Assembly: GCF_014698845.1 (NCBI RefSeq)
Contig: NZ_JACJTV010000015.1
Coordinates: 62,001-126,000 of the forward strand
From: Coleofasciculus sp. FACHB-1120
Lineage (GTDB): Bacteria > Cyanobacteriota > Cyanobacteriia > Cyanobacteriales > FACHB-T130
DNA: 64,000 nucleotides
Direction of reading: 5' to 3'
Shown here piece by piece: positions 9,311-18,038 of the stretch. Each line of letters begins with the position of its first letter. The stretch's first letter is position 1. Below the pieces are notes generated by a model. That model saw only the letters and a list, made by a program, of their open reading frames with translations. It searched no databases and was not told where the DNA came from. A program made the position numbers and the translations under genes.

Positions 9311-9594
9311 CAGAGTCTACTGAACTACGGAAACAAAAGTATGAAAGATTTAAAGAGCTTTTTGCCCTATCTCGACAGCGTTACTTAGATGCAGGAGGCG
9401 ATCCTCGGCGTTCATCAGGTAGTCTTCATGGGAATGACTACTTGACAGAGGAAGAACGAAAGGAATTGTTCGCTCTGGGAAGGGAACTGGGAGACGTTAA
9501 AATCGTTGATGGTTACATTCATACTCACGGGCGAACCTGGAAATTACCTGAAAATTCACCTTTACTCAAAAATCAAACTAAATTTCAAGCATAA
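9307..9594 (+). CDS. Small unknown charged protein, second gene of the pair
   Basis: 95 residues, rich in Lys, Glu, Arg and Leu. It has a repeated-looking helix motif: RFKELFALSRQRYL near the N-terminus and RKELFALGRELGD near the middle, both containing KELFAL. The C-terminal part (IVDGYIHTHGRTWKLPENSPLL) has several His and Trp residues. No family recognised. Its ATG overlaps the stop of the preceding gene, so both are probably translated from one message. The following reductase gene starts 33 bp later on the same strand. Confidence 0.6.
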   Translation: MTESTELRKQKYERFKELFALSRQRYLDAGGDPRRSSGSLHGNDYLTEEERKELFALGRELGDVKIVDGYIHTHGRTWKLPENSPLLKNQTKFQA

Positions 9595-9627
9595 TTGTAA
9601 AATTAGCTGATTTGAATGAAGGTGAAA

Positions 9628-10563
9628 ATGCGAATATTAATCATGGGTGGCACCCGGTTTATCGGGGTTGATTTAACAAAAACTTTGGTGGCGCAAGGGC
9701 ATGAAGTGGTGCTGTTTAATCGCGGAAATAAACCAGCACCCGTAGAGGGAGTTAAACAAATTCACGGCGATCGCACGGATGCTTCGCAACTAAAAGAAAA
9801 GTTATCTCAAGAAAAATTTGATGCGATTTTCGATAACAATGGTCGGGAATTGAGCGATACCCAACCTTTAGTAGAAATTTTTAAGGATGGGGTGCAGCAT
9901 TTTATTTACATGAGTTCTGCTGGTGTGTATCAAAAGTCAGATCAGATGCCCCATGTAGAAGGGGATGCCGTCGATCCGAAAAGCCGTCACAAGGGTAAGC
10001 ATGAAACGGAAGCTTACCTGGCACAGCAGAAAGTGCCTTTTACAGCGATTCGCCCAACGTATATTTACGGCCCACAAAATTATAACGATCTGGAAGCTTG
10101 GTTTTTCGACCGGATTGTGCGCGATCGCCCAATTCTGATGCCCGGACACGGCTTCCATCTCACCCAACTCGGTCATGTAAAAGACTTAGCAGTGGCAATG
10201 GCAGCAGTTTTGGGCAATTCTCAGGCAGTGGGACAGATTTATAATGTGTCGGGCGATCGCTATGTTACTTTTGATGGTCTAGCGCGTGCTTGTGCTGTTG
10301 CTGTCGGGAAGTCACCAGAGAATTTACAAATTCTCCACTACGATCCCAAAAAATTTGACTTTGGCAAACGCAAAGCTTTCCCTTTCCGACTTCAGCACTT
10401 CTTCGCCTCAGTAAATAAAGCTAAGGCTGAACTAGAATGGCAACCAGAATATGACTTAATTTCTGGGCTAAAAGACTCGTTCCAGAAAGATTATCTTGCC
10501 TCTGGTCGTGACAAAGCCGAGATAGATTTCTCAGTTGATAACGAAATTCTAGAAGCAGGCTAA
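9628..10563 (+). CDS. NAD-dependent epimerase/dehydratase, CSP41-like atypical SDR
   Basis: 311 residues from the ATG at 9628. A GAAGGTG ribosome-binding site sits about 6 nt upstream, so this start is preferred to the in-frame ATG at 9616. The N-terminal Rossmann motif is GGTRFIG (residues 7-13), followed by HGDRTDASQL, YMSSAGVYQKSDQMPH and RPTYIYGPQNYND. These are typical of the atypical SDRs related to plastid CSP41 (chloroplast stem-loop RNA-binding protein). The YxxxK catalytic pair of classical epimerases is not evident, so enzymatic activity is uncertain; plant relatives bind RNA and ribosomes. Confidence in the family is high, in the role low. Confidence 0.9.
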   Translation: MRILIMGGTRFIGVDLTKTLVAQGHEVVLFNRGNKPAPVEGVKQIHGDRTDASQLKEKLSQEKFDAIFDNNGRELSDTQPLVEIFKDGVQHFIYMSSAGVYQKSDQMPHVEGDAVDPKSRHKGKHETEAYLAQQKVPFTAIRPTYIYGPQNYNDLEAWFFDRIVRDRPILMPGHGFHLTQLGHVKDLAVAMAAVLGNSQAVGQIYNVSGDRYVTFDGLARACAVAVGKSPENLQILHYDPKKFDFGKRKAFPFRLQHFFASVNKAKAELEWQPEYDLISGLKDSFQKDYLASGRDKAEIDFSVDNEILEAG

Positions 10564-10729
10564 ATGAGCCACAAAGACACGAAGATACAAAAAAACGATA
10601 GTAATCCTAGCTTGTGGGAATATCGCTTTTTAAACGAACCGAGTTAGGGTTTCCGCTTTAGACGCAAAGAACACGAAGAAAAGAGAGAAAGAGAGTTCTC
10701 AACTCCTGCACGGATTGCTATATCACGTG

Positions 10730-10757
10730 GTAGAGATACGATTCATCGTGTCTCTAC
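10730..10757. repeat. Hairpin overlapping the pgsA stop codon
   Basis: GTAGAGATACGA and TCGTGTCTCTAC are 12-nt arms (11 of 12 pairs) around TTCA. The right arm contains the pgsA stop codon (10754-10756 on the minus strand). Hairpins of the GTAGAGAC-type are common dispersed repeats in cyanobacteria. This one probably ends or stabilises the pgsA transcript and may also serve the oppositely oriented reductase gene. Confidence 0.65.
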
Positions 10758-11284
10758 TGGCTAACCGCGGAGGGTTGCTCGCTTTTTTGGGGTAGAAGGT
10801 AAATAACTCCAGAAATCAAAGTGAAGGCAACGGAAATCCAGAAAGCAATAATGGCAGGAATTTGCCAAGAAACCGGCAGGGGTGCGATCAAAAGCGCGAT
10901 CGCAATAATTTGACTGACTGTCTTTAACTTGCCCCAAATATTTGCTCCAGTAATCGTCGTTTTGTTAACGCGCCAACCAGCGATCGCTAACTCTCTTGCC
11001 AAAATTAGAAATACGCCCCATGCCGGTACTTGACCAAGTTGAATGAGTGGCAGTAGCGGAGCCAACACCAGTAATTTATCAACTAGCGGGTCAAGAAATT
11101 TACCCAAATCTGTAACTTGATTAAGTTTACGAGCCAAGTAACCATCCAACCAATCTGTAGCAGCCGCAATCAGAAAAATTACCAGCCCCACCGTGCGAGT
11201 TTCAGTCGTTGGGTTATCTAGGCAATAAAGCAGAACTGGCAACGCCAGTAAACGAGATAAAGTAATCCAATTGGGCAGCGTCAT
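10754..11284 (-). CDS. pgsA: CDP-diacylglycerol--glycerol-3-phosphate 3-phosphatidyltransferase
   Basis: 176 residues from MTLPNWITLSR (an upstream in-frame ATG at 11293 adds three residues). The CDP-alcohol phosphatidyltransferase signature is complete: TDWLDGYLAR, then GKFLDPLVDK, matching D-x2-DG-x2-AR-x8-9-G-x3-D-x3-D. Several hydrophobic helices place it in the inner membrane. It makes phosphatidylglycerophosphate, the first committed step to phosphatidylglycerol, which photosystems require. It lies downstream of and parallel to the sugar transferase gene, with a hairpin between them, so they are probably separate transcripts. Confidence 0.95.
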   Translation of the reverse strand: MTLPNWITLSRLLALPVLLYCLDNPTTETRTVGLVIFLIAAATDWLDGYLARKLNQVTDLGKFLDPLVDKLLVLAPLLPLIQLGQVPAWGVFLILARELAIAGWRVNKTTITGANIWGKLKTVSQIIAIALLIAPLPVSWQIPAIIAFWISVAFTLISGVIYLLPQKSEQPSAVSQ

Positions 11285-11312
11285 AACAAGCATCGATTTT
11301 ATTAAGTTAAAA

Positions 11313-11356
11313 AGACTGTAGACTCCGAACGGTTTCGCGTCCAGAGCCTACAGTCT
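11313..11356 (-). terminator. Intergenic hairpin after the sugar transferase gene
   Basis: AGACTGTAG (11313-11321) pairs perfectly with CTACAGTCT (11348-11356) and can extend by a few bases, with an ~20-nt loop. Read on the minus strand it is followed by TTTTTAAC, which suits termination of the upstream sugar transferase message before pgsA. Confidence 0.55.
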
Positions 11357-11396
11357 GAAATTCTAAATTTACAGTTAGCGATTCGCCATTCGCTTT

Positions 11397-12098
11397 TTAA
11401 CAAGCGCCCTTTTTATTCACAACTGCCATCACAGTCTTGACAATCAAGCTGAGGTCGTACATCACAGACCACTTGTGCTGGTAGTTAATATCCATGCGAA
11501 CGATATCTTCAAAGTCTTGGACGCTGGAACGACCATTCGCCTGCCACTCGCCTGTAATTCCCGGCTTAACATTCAATCGTTCCCAGTGATGATCCTCGTA
11601 GCGCATGACTTCATCAACGGTCGGCGGACGGGTTCCCACTAAGCTCATATCCCCGATCAGAACGTTCCAAAACTGTGGGAATTCATCTAAGCTAGTGCGA
11701 CGTAAAAACTTACCGACGCGGGTGATCCGAGGGTCATTTTCGTTTTTAAAAATATGCCCTTTCGCTTGGTTGTTGACCAGATGCTTGAGCTTCTCCGCAC
11801 CAACCACCATTGAGCGGAATTTCCAGATGCGAAACTTGCGTCCATTCAAACCACAGCGAGTCTGGCTGTAAAAGATAGGCCCTGGGTTATCCAATTGCAT
11901 GGCGATCGCAATTGGAATTGTAATTGTTGCTGCGATCGCTAACCCCGCGACAGCTCCCAAGATATCAATCAGGCGCTTCTCTTTGCTGGTGACAGATGGG
12001 TGACAGGTGGGCTGTTTTGCAACATCAACCCGATAGATTTCATCAATCGCCGACGAAGCAACGTCGAGGGATTCGGGGAGGTGGGAAGTCGTAATCAC
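11397..12098 (-). CDS. Sugar-phosphate transferase, bacterial sugar transferase family (WcaJ/RfbP type)
   Basis: 233 residues. One transmembrane helix (about residues 47-67, LGAVAGLAIAATITIPIAIA) is followed by the standard catalytic domain: NPGPIFYSQTRCGLNGRKF, RIWKFRSM, RRTSLDEFPQFWNVLIGDMSLVGTRPP and KPGITGEWQANGRS. Such enzymes load the first sugar-1-phosphate onto undecaprenyl phosphate to start exopolysaccharide or O-antigen repeat units at the inner membrane. It has the minimal single-helix form, without the four-helix N-terminal region of WcaJ. No other polysaccharide genes lie nearby, so its polymer is unknown. Confidence 0.93.
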   Translation of the reverse strand: MITTSHLPESLDVASSAIDEIYRVDVAKQPTCHPSVTSKEKRLIDILGAVAGLAIAATITIPIAIAMQLDNPGPIFYSQTRCGLNGRKFRIWKFRSMVVGAEKLKHLVNNQAKGHIFKNENDPRITRVGKFLRRTSLDEFPQFWNVLIGDMSLVGTRPPTVDEVMRYEDHHWERLNVKPGITGEWQANGRSSVQDFEDIVRMDINYQHKWSVMYDLSLIVKTVMAVVNKKGAC

Positions 12099-12357
12099 TG
12101 TTTTTTAGTTGGCTAACTATAATCAGGCTGCTCTTATGTCAATATAGGCAACGTCTCCTACAGATGAATCGTTGAAAGCCCTGACTTTACTGAATCTTTA
12201 AGGGGATCGGAGTTTCTTAAAATTCTGTTAAATTTACGGTTGACAGGCTACATACTCTTAGGATTTAATCCTCTGCCTGTGGAGGGATAGAGAAGAGTAA
12301 TTCTTTTTACCTGGAATTATCTCTCCCTAGCCCTTGGGCAACAAAGGTATATATTTG

Positions 12358-14274
12358 CTAAACCGTTGCCGGTACTAACAAGTCAAAAACTAATGGTTCC
12401 TCTAGTTTTTGGTAAGTGCTTGTCAGGATGGTGTTTAAATAGCGAAGATAGCGATCGCCCTGCTGAGCATTCAATCGATACATCTGCGTCGCTTCTTTCT
12501 CAAAAAGTGGAGCCGATGCGATCGCTTGATAGTCAGGATTTTGCTCAGAGCTGGAACTCAGCAGTCCAAACTCGGCTTCCGATGGCACGATACCCGCAGG
12601 CAGCTTGCCTTCCAAAAGCGCCATGATGCGAGAATAACAAACCCGCGTATTGATGCCGCGATACTCTAATAACTGCATAATTTCCTGAAGCGGCAGCGGT
12701 TCTTCGGGTAACGCGCGTAAAAGTTCCAAAAGCAGAAAATAATCACTGTACTGCTGTGTTTGTTGCTCCAACATTTGAGGATACAGCGGTACTGTAGCCA
12801 AACCGTAAGCGACTGGACTACAGTTTAGGGTTGAGTCGTTTGAGCCTGTGTCCCGAATCAAGACGGCTTTTGGGAGTTTTTGTCGCAGCCATTGAGCGAT
12901 TTCCCCGACGGCGGCGGTTCCGCCAGTACAGATAATTTGATGAATTCCCGACGCGGGTATCCCTGCCTGAGTTACCAGCGCATTCAATTCTTGATTCAGT
13001 TTTTCAATAAACGGTTTGAACACGCGGTTTTCTAAGTCTTGGCGTGTCACCAAACAGGACTTTCCGCCTACTTCCACGGTATAGCTGTCTTGCTGTTGCA
13101 GAATTCGTTTGAGAGAATTGGCAGCTTCTAGAAGCGCTTGTCCGAGGGGAGAACTTTGCAATAACGATGCTAAGCGATCGCGCGTTGCTAAATCGGGTTC
13201 TCCGGCTTTGGGAAGGATCAAGGATGAAGAATGCAGGATGAAGGATGACTCGAATTCATCTTTCATCTTGCCCTCTTCATCGTTCAACAGTAATTGCCCG
13301 ATGATGTCTTGATCGATAGCGTTACCTGCATAGGCAAGACTCCGACAAGCAAACTGAGAATAAGTTAAGTCTTTAAGATTTTCGGGCAAATTCACCAAAG
13401 CGAGTTCAATCGTCGTAGCACCCGCATTAATCACCAGAGTCCCGCCTTGCCAGGGTACTCCCGGTAGGGTTGCACCTTCAATCCCTGCCAACAAAGTAGC
13501 GATCGCATCCTCAAGAAAGAAGATTTCCTCTGGATTTTCCACCAGATGGGCACCCAGTACGGCTTCGCGGATGTTAAAGCGGTAGGTATCTCCCCATTTA
13601 GCAGGACAACCGACAATCACACCACTCAAGCAACTCATCGCTGCATTCAGCGTCGAGGGCTTTAAACCAGCGGCACCCACCAAATTAGCTCTAGGTTGTT
13701 CTGGGGGTGATAGGGGGTTTCTCTGACCTGCTAGGGGTCTGAGAGTGGCAAATAATGCTTGCAAGGAGCGCCCCAGCCAGTAAAGAGAAATTGGCTGGTC
13801 GAGAGACCACTGCAATATCGGCTCCCATTTTTTGGCAGATGAATAGTAAGGAATTCCCACCTTCAAATAGGGTTTAAAACCTTGGATAAAGATTCCTTCT
13901 TGGCGATTGGCAAGAGAAGACGCCAGGACACCCACAGCGATCGCTGCTGGCGTATGCGAGGAAGCGCTACTCGCGGCTGGCATATCGGCGGAATCGCTAC
14001 TGGCAACCTCCGATGACGGCACGGAACTTCCCCAGGCTGGCCCCGTGTAAGTCACCGCTGGTAAACGGAAGCTGGTTTTGGTAGATTCTGTCTGTCCTTG
14101 GGTTATCCAATAGATGGGATATCGTTCACCCGTCGAACCATTTAACAAAACAGCGGAAACGCCAGTTGTCCCAAAGTCAATTCCTAAGTACCAGGCATAC
14201 TTGCTGACATTTTCCGCAGGAGAGCGTTTTGCAGACGGAAGGATAGTAGAAGAAGGAATTGAATTTGGATTCAT
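12358..14274 (-). CDS. Hsp70-like actin-fold ATPase without a canonical substrate-binding domain
   Basis: 638 residues. After a ~28-residue Ser/Pro-rich lead, WYLGIDFGTTGVSAVL is the phosphate-1 loop of the Hsp70/actin family. VINAGATTIELAL occupies the phosphate-2 position but is degenerate compared with DxGGGTxD. IICTGGTAAVGEIAQWL matches the adenosine-binding region. The residues after about 500 form a helical tail unlike a DnaK substrate-binding domain, so it is not DnaK. The stretch KMKDEFESSFILHSSSLIL in the middle looks like a translated dispersed repeat (see 13213-13275). It lies 74 bp downstream of the large coiled-coil gene on the same strand, which suggests a common transcript and function. 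What it acts on is unknown. Confidence 0.85.
   Translation of the reverse strand: MNPNSIPSSTILPSAKRSPAENVSKYAWYLGIDFGTTGVSAVLLNGSTGERYPIYWITQGQTESTKTSFRLPAVTYTGPAWGSSVPSSEVASSDSADMPAASSASSHTPAAIAVGVLASSLANRQEGIFIQGFKPYLKVGIPYYSSAKKWEPILQWSLDQPISLYWLGRSLQALFATLRPLAGQRNPLSPPEQPRANLVGAAGLKPSTLNAAMSCLSGVIVGCPAKWGDTYRFNIREAVLGAHLVENPEEIFFLEDAIATLLAGIEGATLPGVPWQGGTLVINAGATTIELALVNLPENLKDLTYSQFACRSLAYAGNAIDQDIIGQLLLNDEEGKMKDEFESSFILHSSSLILPKAGEPDLATRDRLASLLQSSPLGQALLEAANSLKRILQQQDSYTVEVGGKSCLVTRQDLENRVFKPFIEKLNQELNALVTQAGIPASGIHQIICTGGTAAVGEIAQWLRQKLPKAVLIRDTGSNDSTLNCSPVAYGLATVPLYPQMLEQQTQQYSDYFLLLELLRALPEEPLPLQEIMQLLEYRGINTRVCYSRIMALLEGKLPAGIVPSEAEFGLLSSSSEQNPDYQAIASAPLFEKEATQMYRLNAQQGDRYLRYLNTILTSTYQKLEEPLVFDLLVPATV
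13213..13275 (-). repeat. Dispersed hairpin-forming repeat read in frame inside the Hsp70-like gene
   Basis: On the minus strand this reads ATGAAAGATGAATTC, a spacer, then TTCATCCTGCATTCTTCAT, two complementary halves. It encodes a MKDEFESSFILHSSSL-type peptide that looks unrelated to the ATPase fold. A relative lies in the oxidoreductase gene near 48308-48364. Confidence 0.6.
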
Positions 14275-14348
14275 TATCCCGATTGGAAGCGCTTTTATAC
14301 TCTCTAAAACAAATGGAGATTCAAGGGTAATTCCCTGATTGGGTATCC

Positions 14349-17300
14349 CTACGGAGTTTTTTTTTCCGGGTTGGATGACTCTGAGAATAGATCCAGATCG
14401 GAATCGTCAGTTTGAGGCAGCATCGGCTCGGAAACGGCTTCTTCCTGCGGTTCGACAGACGAATTGTTGGGGAACTGAGCGATCGCGTCATCTGGTGGAG
14501 TGATGAGTTCTTCCAAGCGCAATAATTCTTCCTCCCAATCCGCTTCCCCTAGCTGTGTTATTTCCACTTGAGAATTTTCTGGCATTTCCTCAAATTCCCA
14601 GTCGCCTAAGTCTTCTTCCTGCAACGCTGTTAGCGCATCAATGTCGGCAGCGATCGCCCTTTCTCTGGGGAATTCTAGACTCTGTTCCTCATCGGCAAAT
14701 AATTCCCACGATTCATCGAACTCAATCGATACGGTTGTCTCCCCGTCAGTAATTTCTGGCGTCTGTTGTTCTTGCGAGTCAGCGATGTATTCTGGCTCTA
14801 GCGCCGCCGTTTCTGTTTCTGTTTCAGTGGGTAGCTCTAGATTGAGTTCTTCTTCAGTAAACAATGCCAACGATTCATCAAAATCGATGGCGGCTGGTGC
14901 CTCTCTTGAGGGAGTGGCTGACTCTTCCCACTCCCAGTCAGCAACGTATTCTTGCTCCAGCGCCGCTGTTTCTGTTTCTGTTTCAGTGGGTAGCTCTAGA
15001 TTGAGTTCTTCTTCAGGGAAGAATGCCAACGATTCATCAAAATCGATGGCGGCGGGTGCCTCCCTTCGCGGATTGGCTGGCTCTTCCCACTCCCAGTCAG
15101 CAACGTATTCTTGCTCCAGCGCCGCCGTTTCTGTCGGTATCTCTAGATTGAGTTCTACTTCGGGGAACAATCCCAACGATTCATCAAAATCGATGGTTTC
15201 TGGCGTCTCTTCTAGTGTCTCGGTTGAAGTGATTCCTAACGTCTGTTGCTGCGAGTCGCCTATATATTCTTCTATATATTCTGGCTCCTCCGGTGTTCCT
15301 AATTCTGCTTCTGTTATCGAACCTAGCGAGAGCGATACTTCCGACGCTTCATCAGGGTTCGCGGGGGGAAGGAAAGCGATCGCTTTGTCTGGAGGTGGAT
15401 CTAAGGGTTCTACAGGAAACAAAGAAGCCAAATTCCAATCTGGTCTTTCATCGGATACTGCTGCCGTGTTCGCTGTATCCGGCTCCTGATGGTTCGAGGT
15501 TTGTGGCTGGTGAGCGATCGCGGTTTCGGTTTCTGCTAGGCTGAATTCCTCAGACGGCAATCGTTCCGACTCCTCATCTGTCTGGGGAAGCAAATCCTCC
15601 TCCACAAAGCTATCTAAGGCGAGATCGTCCCAATCTTCCATCAACAACTCATCCAGTTCTGTCACTGGCGCTTCCTGGAAAAATTGAATTTCAACTTGTG
15701 GGTGTCTCGTCCTCTGGGTTGTTTCTGACGCTTGTTCCGCTTGTGTTTCAACAGCGTCAACCCTCTCCCCTTCTATCTCCGTCCCAAAAAGCTCTTCCCC
15801 CTCTGCGAACCAGTCAGCTTGAGTCTGGTTTTCTGTACCGTTATTATTAAATGCTTCTACATGGTTTTCCTGCTCCCTTGATTGCGGGAACACGCCCCCC
15901 TGCGGTGCCTCAAAGCTAGACAGGTCTTCACTCAGCAGTTGCAGTGTATCTCGATCCAGCCAAAAAAATTCGTCTTGGTCAACTGAGAAAGTATCCATCG
16001 CCAGCAGATTCTCGTCTGGAGAAGCTGGAATGTAGATATCTTCGTCCAGACTGGCAGATTCCTCGGTCGCAGGTTGCTCCGTGTCCTGGGTTTGAATGTC
16101 CTGGATCTGAGTATTCTGGATCTGAGTATTCTGGATTTGAGTGATTTCCTCCAGACTAGGAAGTGTAGCGATTGCTAAGGGAGATTCCTCTGCTAGTATT
16201 TCCGGCTCCTGCAACAGATCCTCTTGCAATAGATCAGTTAGTGCCGAAATGACCAGATCCCCTTCTTCCACGGTTTCCGTAATGAAGGCTTCATTCGTTT
16301 CGACATTTTGATCGTCTCTGGCAATTGTCGGATCGCTTGCCCAATTCCCAGCTTGGACAACAGTAATATCCCAATCTTCTGGAAATAAAACATCTTCCCA
16401 AGACTCCTCGACTTCCTCTCCTCTAGCAGATGGTTGCGCGATCGCGGCATCTTCAGCGGGGTCTCCCAAGCCTGCAAACAGGGCATCCTCTAAAGAGTCC
16501 TGACTACCATAGGAACGGGGTTTTCTTTCCCCTGCTGAGTCTTGAGGGATAATTGGCTCTTTACTTTCCGCCTGAACTTGGGTATCTCCAGCAGGAGCAG
16601 CCCCCGGTTTCTCAGCACTTTGCTCTGGTGGTTCGGAACTCTGTGGGAGCGGCGGTGTCCCAAACAAGCTTTCAAAAAAATCGTCGATTTCGTCGCGCTT
16701 CCTTTCGGGAGTGTCTGGAAGGATAGGCTCCGTCTGGAAGATAGTTTTCATATCATCGTCATCAAGCGATGCCACATCCAGATTGCCCAGGTTCTCCAGG
16801 TTAAAGTCTTCTAGAGCGCTACTCCCGGAACCAGCACCTGGGTTCGATGAAGTGCTAGGCAATATTGTCCCGAAGAAATTGTCCCGTTGAGAGAGTTGCC
16901 CTTGAACCGACTCCCCTAAGCTGTCTCCTGGTAGATTGAACGGGGGACTTTGCGGCTGTACCTGTTCCACCGAGCGGAGGGGCAATTCAACACCCGGATA
17001 AGGCAATGGTTCTCTGGAGACAGGAACATCATTCGCCAAGTTGAGTTCGTTGCGATTAGAGGGTGCTGAGGGGGGTTGATCCAGAGGAGTTCGGGGTTCT
17101 CGCTGGGGATAGGAAAGTTGCGGATTGCCTCTTCCTGGCGTTGTTGCAGCCGTACTCGCGCTGCTGGCATCTCCTTGTGAAATCTGCCGCGATGATTGCA
17201 AAATTGCTGAGGCTTCTTGTTGTAACTGCTCGGTGAGCTGATTCACCAAATCTGTAAACATCACCTCGCTCTGGTGCCCCAAGTTGTGCATTTTATCAAG

Positions 17301-18038
17301 TCCTTGGGCCAAAGATTCTTGATAGCTAAAAAGATTGCGTTGTAGTGCCTCGAAGACTGTACGAATGGTTGAATCCAGCGTTGCTAGCAGTTGATCGGAT
17401 TTTGCCTGTAAAGTTTGCAGTTGTTCCAGACGCTCTCGCGGATGTAAAGGCAAAGAATTGCTGGATATCGCGTCTGAATAGCTAGGCGAGGAATTATAGA
17501 GTTGTTTCTGACTTTCTGAAGGGAGTATCTCAGCACTCAAAAACTGAGTTTCTAGATTTTTCAGGGTTTGAGCCATCTGTTGCGTGAGGCTTTCCTGCAA
17601 ACGGCTAGAAAGTACCTGCAAGAATTCGGAAATCAGTTGCTGCTGTGCCGCTTGTTGCTGGGCAAGGGTTCGATGGTGCAGCCGATAACTCTCCATCTGC
17701 CGAATCTCTAGAACCAGAGACTCCCGCTGTTGGCGAAGATTCTCCAGATCGCGCTGCAAGGAGTGCATCAAGCTGGTTCGCACAGCTTCCATATCTTGTT
17801 CAACCGCTTGCACAATCTGTCGTGCTGTTGCCTGCGGTTGGTAATTTTCCTGATGCCGAGCTTCATCTCCAGCACCTGATTGTTGCCGTGAGACTAAATA
17901 GGTACGAACCTGCTCCAGAAGCCGACGCTGCTCTTGGACATCAACTGACCTGAGCCAAGGCCGACGGGAGTTGGCCTTGTGGAGGATGCTGTCGATGTCG
18001 GCGATTAGTGTAGAAATCGCATCCGTCTCGTGAGTCAC
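14349..18038 (-). CDS. Very large coiled-coil and acidic repeat protein of unknown function
   Basis: 1229 residues. Residues 1 to ~290 are helical and Gln/Leu/Arg-rich with strong coiled-coil character (DLENLRQQRESLVLEIRQME, QQAAQQQLISEFLQVLSSRL). Residues ~290-410 are Pro/Ser-rich. The rest is very acidic and apparently disordered, with regularly placed aromatic-acidic motifs. Four tandem units of 49-53 residues (near residues 930-1110) carry IDFDESLxxFxEEELNLE, then ADWEWEE. There is no signal peptide or membrane segment, so it is probably cytosolic. I recognise no family. The adjacent downstream Hsp70-like gene suggests the repeats are client or docking sites for that ATPase, which is inference. 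The start MTHETDAIS is the first ATG of the frame after the promoter region. Confidence 0.85.
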   Translation of the reverse strand: MTHETDAISTLIADIDSILHKANSRRPWLRSVDVQEQRRLLEQVRTYLVSRQQSGAGDEARHQENYQPQATARQIVQAVEQDMEAVRTSLMHSLQRDLENLRQQRESLVLEIRQMESYRLHHRTLAQQQAAQQQLISEFLQVLSSRLQESLTQQMAQTLKNLETQFLSAEILPSESQKQLYNSSPSYSDAISSNSLPLHPRERLEQLQTLQAKSDQLLATLDSTIRTVFEALQRNLFSYQESLAQGLDKMHNLGHQSEVMFTDLVNQLTEQLQQEASAILQSSRQISQGDASSASTAATTPGRGNPQLSYPQREPRTPLDQPPSAPSNRNELNLANDVPVSREPLPYPGVELPLRSVEQVQPQSPPFNLPGDSLGESVQGQLSQRDNFFGTILPSTSSNPGAGSGSSALEDFNLENLGNLDVASLDDDDMKTIFQTEPILPDTPERKRDEIDDFFESLFGTPPLPQSSEPPEQSAEKPGAAPAGDTQVQAESKEPIIPQDSAGERKPRSYGSQDSLEDALFAGLGDPAEDAAIAQPSARGEEVEESWEDVLFPEDWDITVVQAGNWASDPTIARDDQNVETNEAFITETVEEGDLVISALTDLLQEDLLQEPEILAEESPLAIATLPSLEEITQIQNTQIQNTQIQDIQTQDTEQPATEESASLDEDIYIPASPDENLLAMDTFSVDQDEFFWLDRDTLQLLSEDLSSFEAPQGGVFPQSREQENHVEAFNNNGTENQTQADWFAEGEELFGTEIEGERVDAVETQAEQASETTQRTRHPQVEIQFFQEAPVTELDELLMEDWDDLALDSFVEEDLLPQTDEESERLPSEEFSLAETETAIAHQPQTSNHQEPDTANTAAVSDERPDWNLASLFPVEPLDPPPDKAIAFLPPANPDEASEVSLSLGSITEAELGTPEEPEYIEEYIGDSQQQTLGITSTETLEETPETIDFDESLGLFPEVELNLEIPTETAALEQEYVADWEWEEPANPRREAPAAIDFDESLAFFPEEELNLELPTETETETAALEQEYVADWEWEESATPSREAPAAIDFDESLALFTEEELNLELPTETETETAALEPEYIADSQEQQTPEITDGETTVSIEFDESWELFADEEQSLEFPRERAIAADIDALTALQEEDLGDWEFEEMPENSQVEITQLGEADWEEELLRLEELITPPDDAIAQFPNNSSVEPQEEAVSEPMLPQTDDSDLDLFSESSNPEKKTP
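14712..15230 (-). repeat. In-gene tandem repeat, four units of about 147-159 bp
   Basis: Units begin near 15180, 15031, 14872 and 14712 (GATTCATC..AATCGATGG on the plus strand). The two middle units are almost identical in DNA as well as protein, including a TTTCTGTTTCTGTTTCAG stretch. Spacing is a multiple of three, so the frame is kept. Confidence 0.85.
16088..16143 (-). repeat. Short 15-bp in-frame tandem repeat
   Basis: Repeated CTGGATCTGAGTATT units encode QIQNTQIQNTQIQDIQ inside the large acidic protein, consistent with slippage in a tolerant disordered region. Confidence 0.7.

Noticed and set aside
14641-15489. 282-residue Ser-rich plus-strand frame
   Set aside because: It is the complement of the acidic repeat tail (GAA/GAT codons read as TTC/ATC-type); no start signal and a better frame on the other strand.
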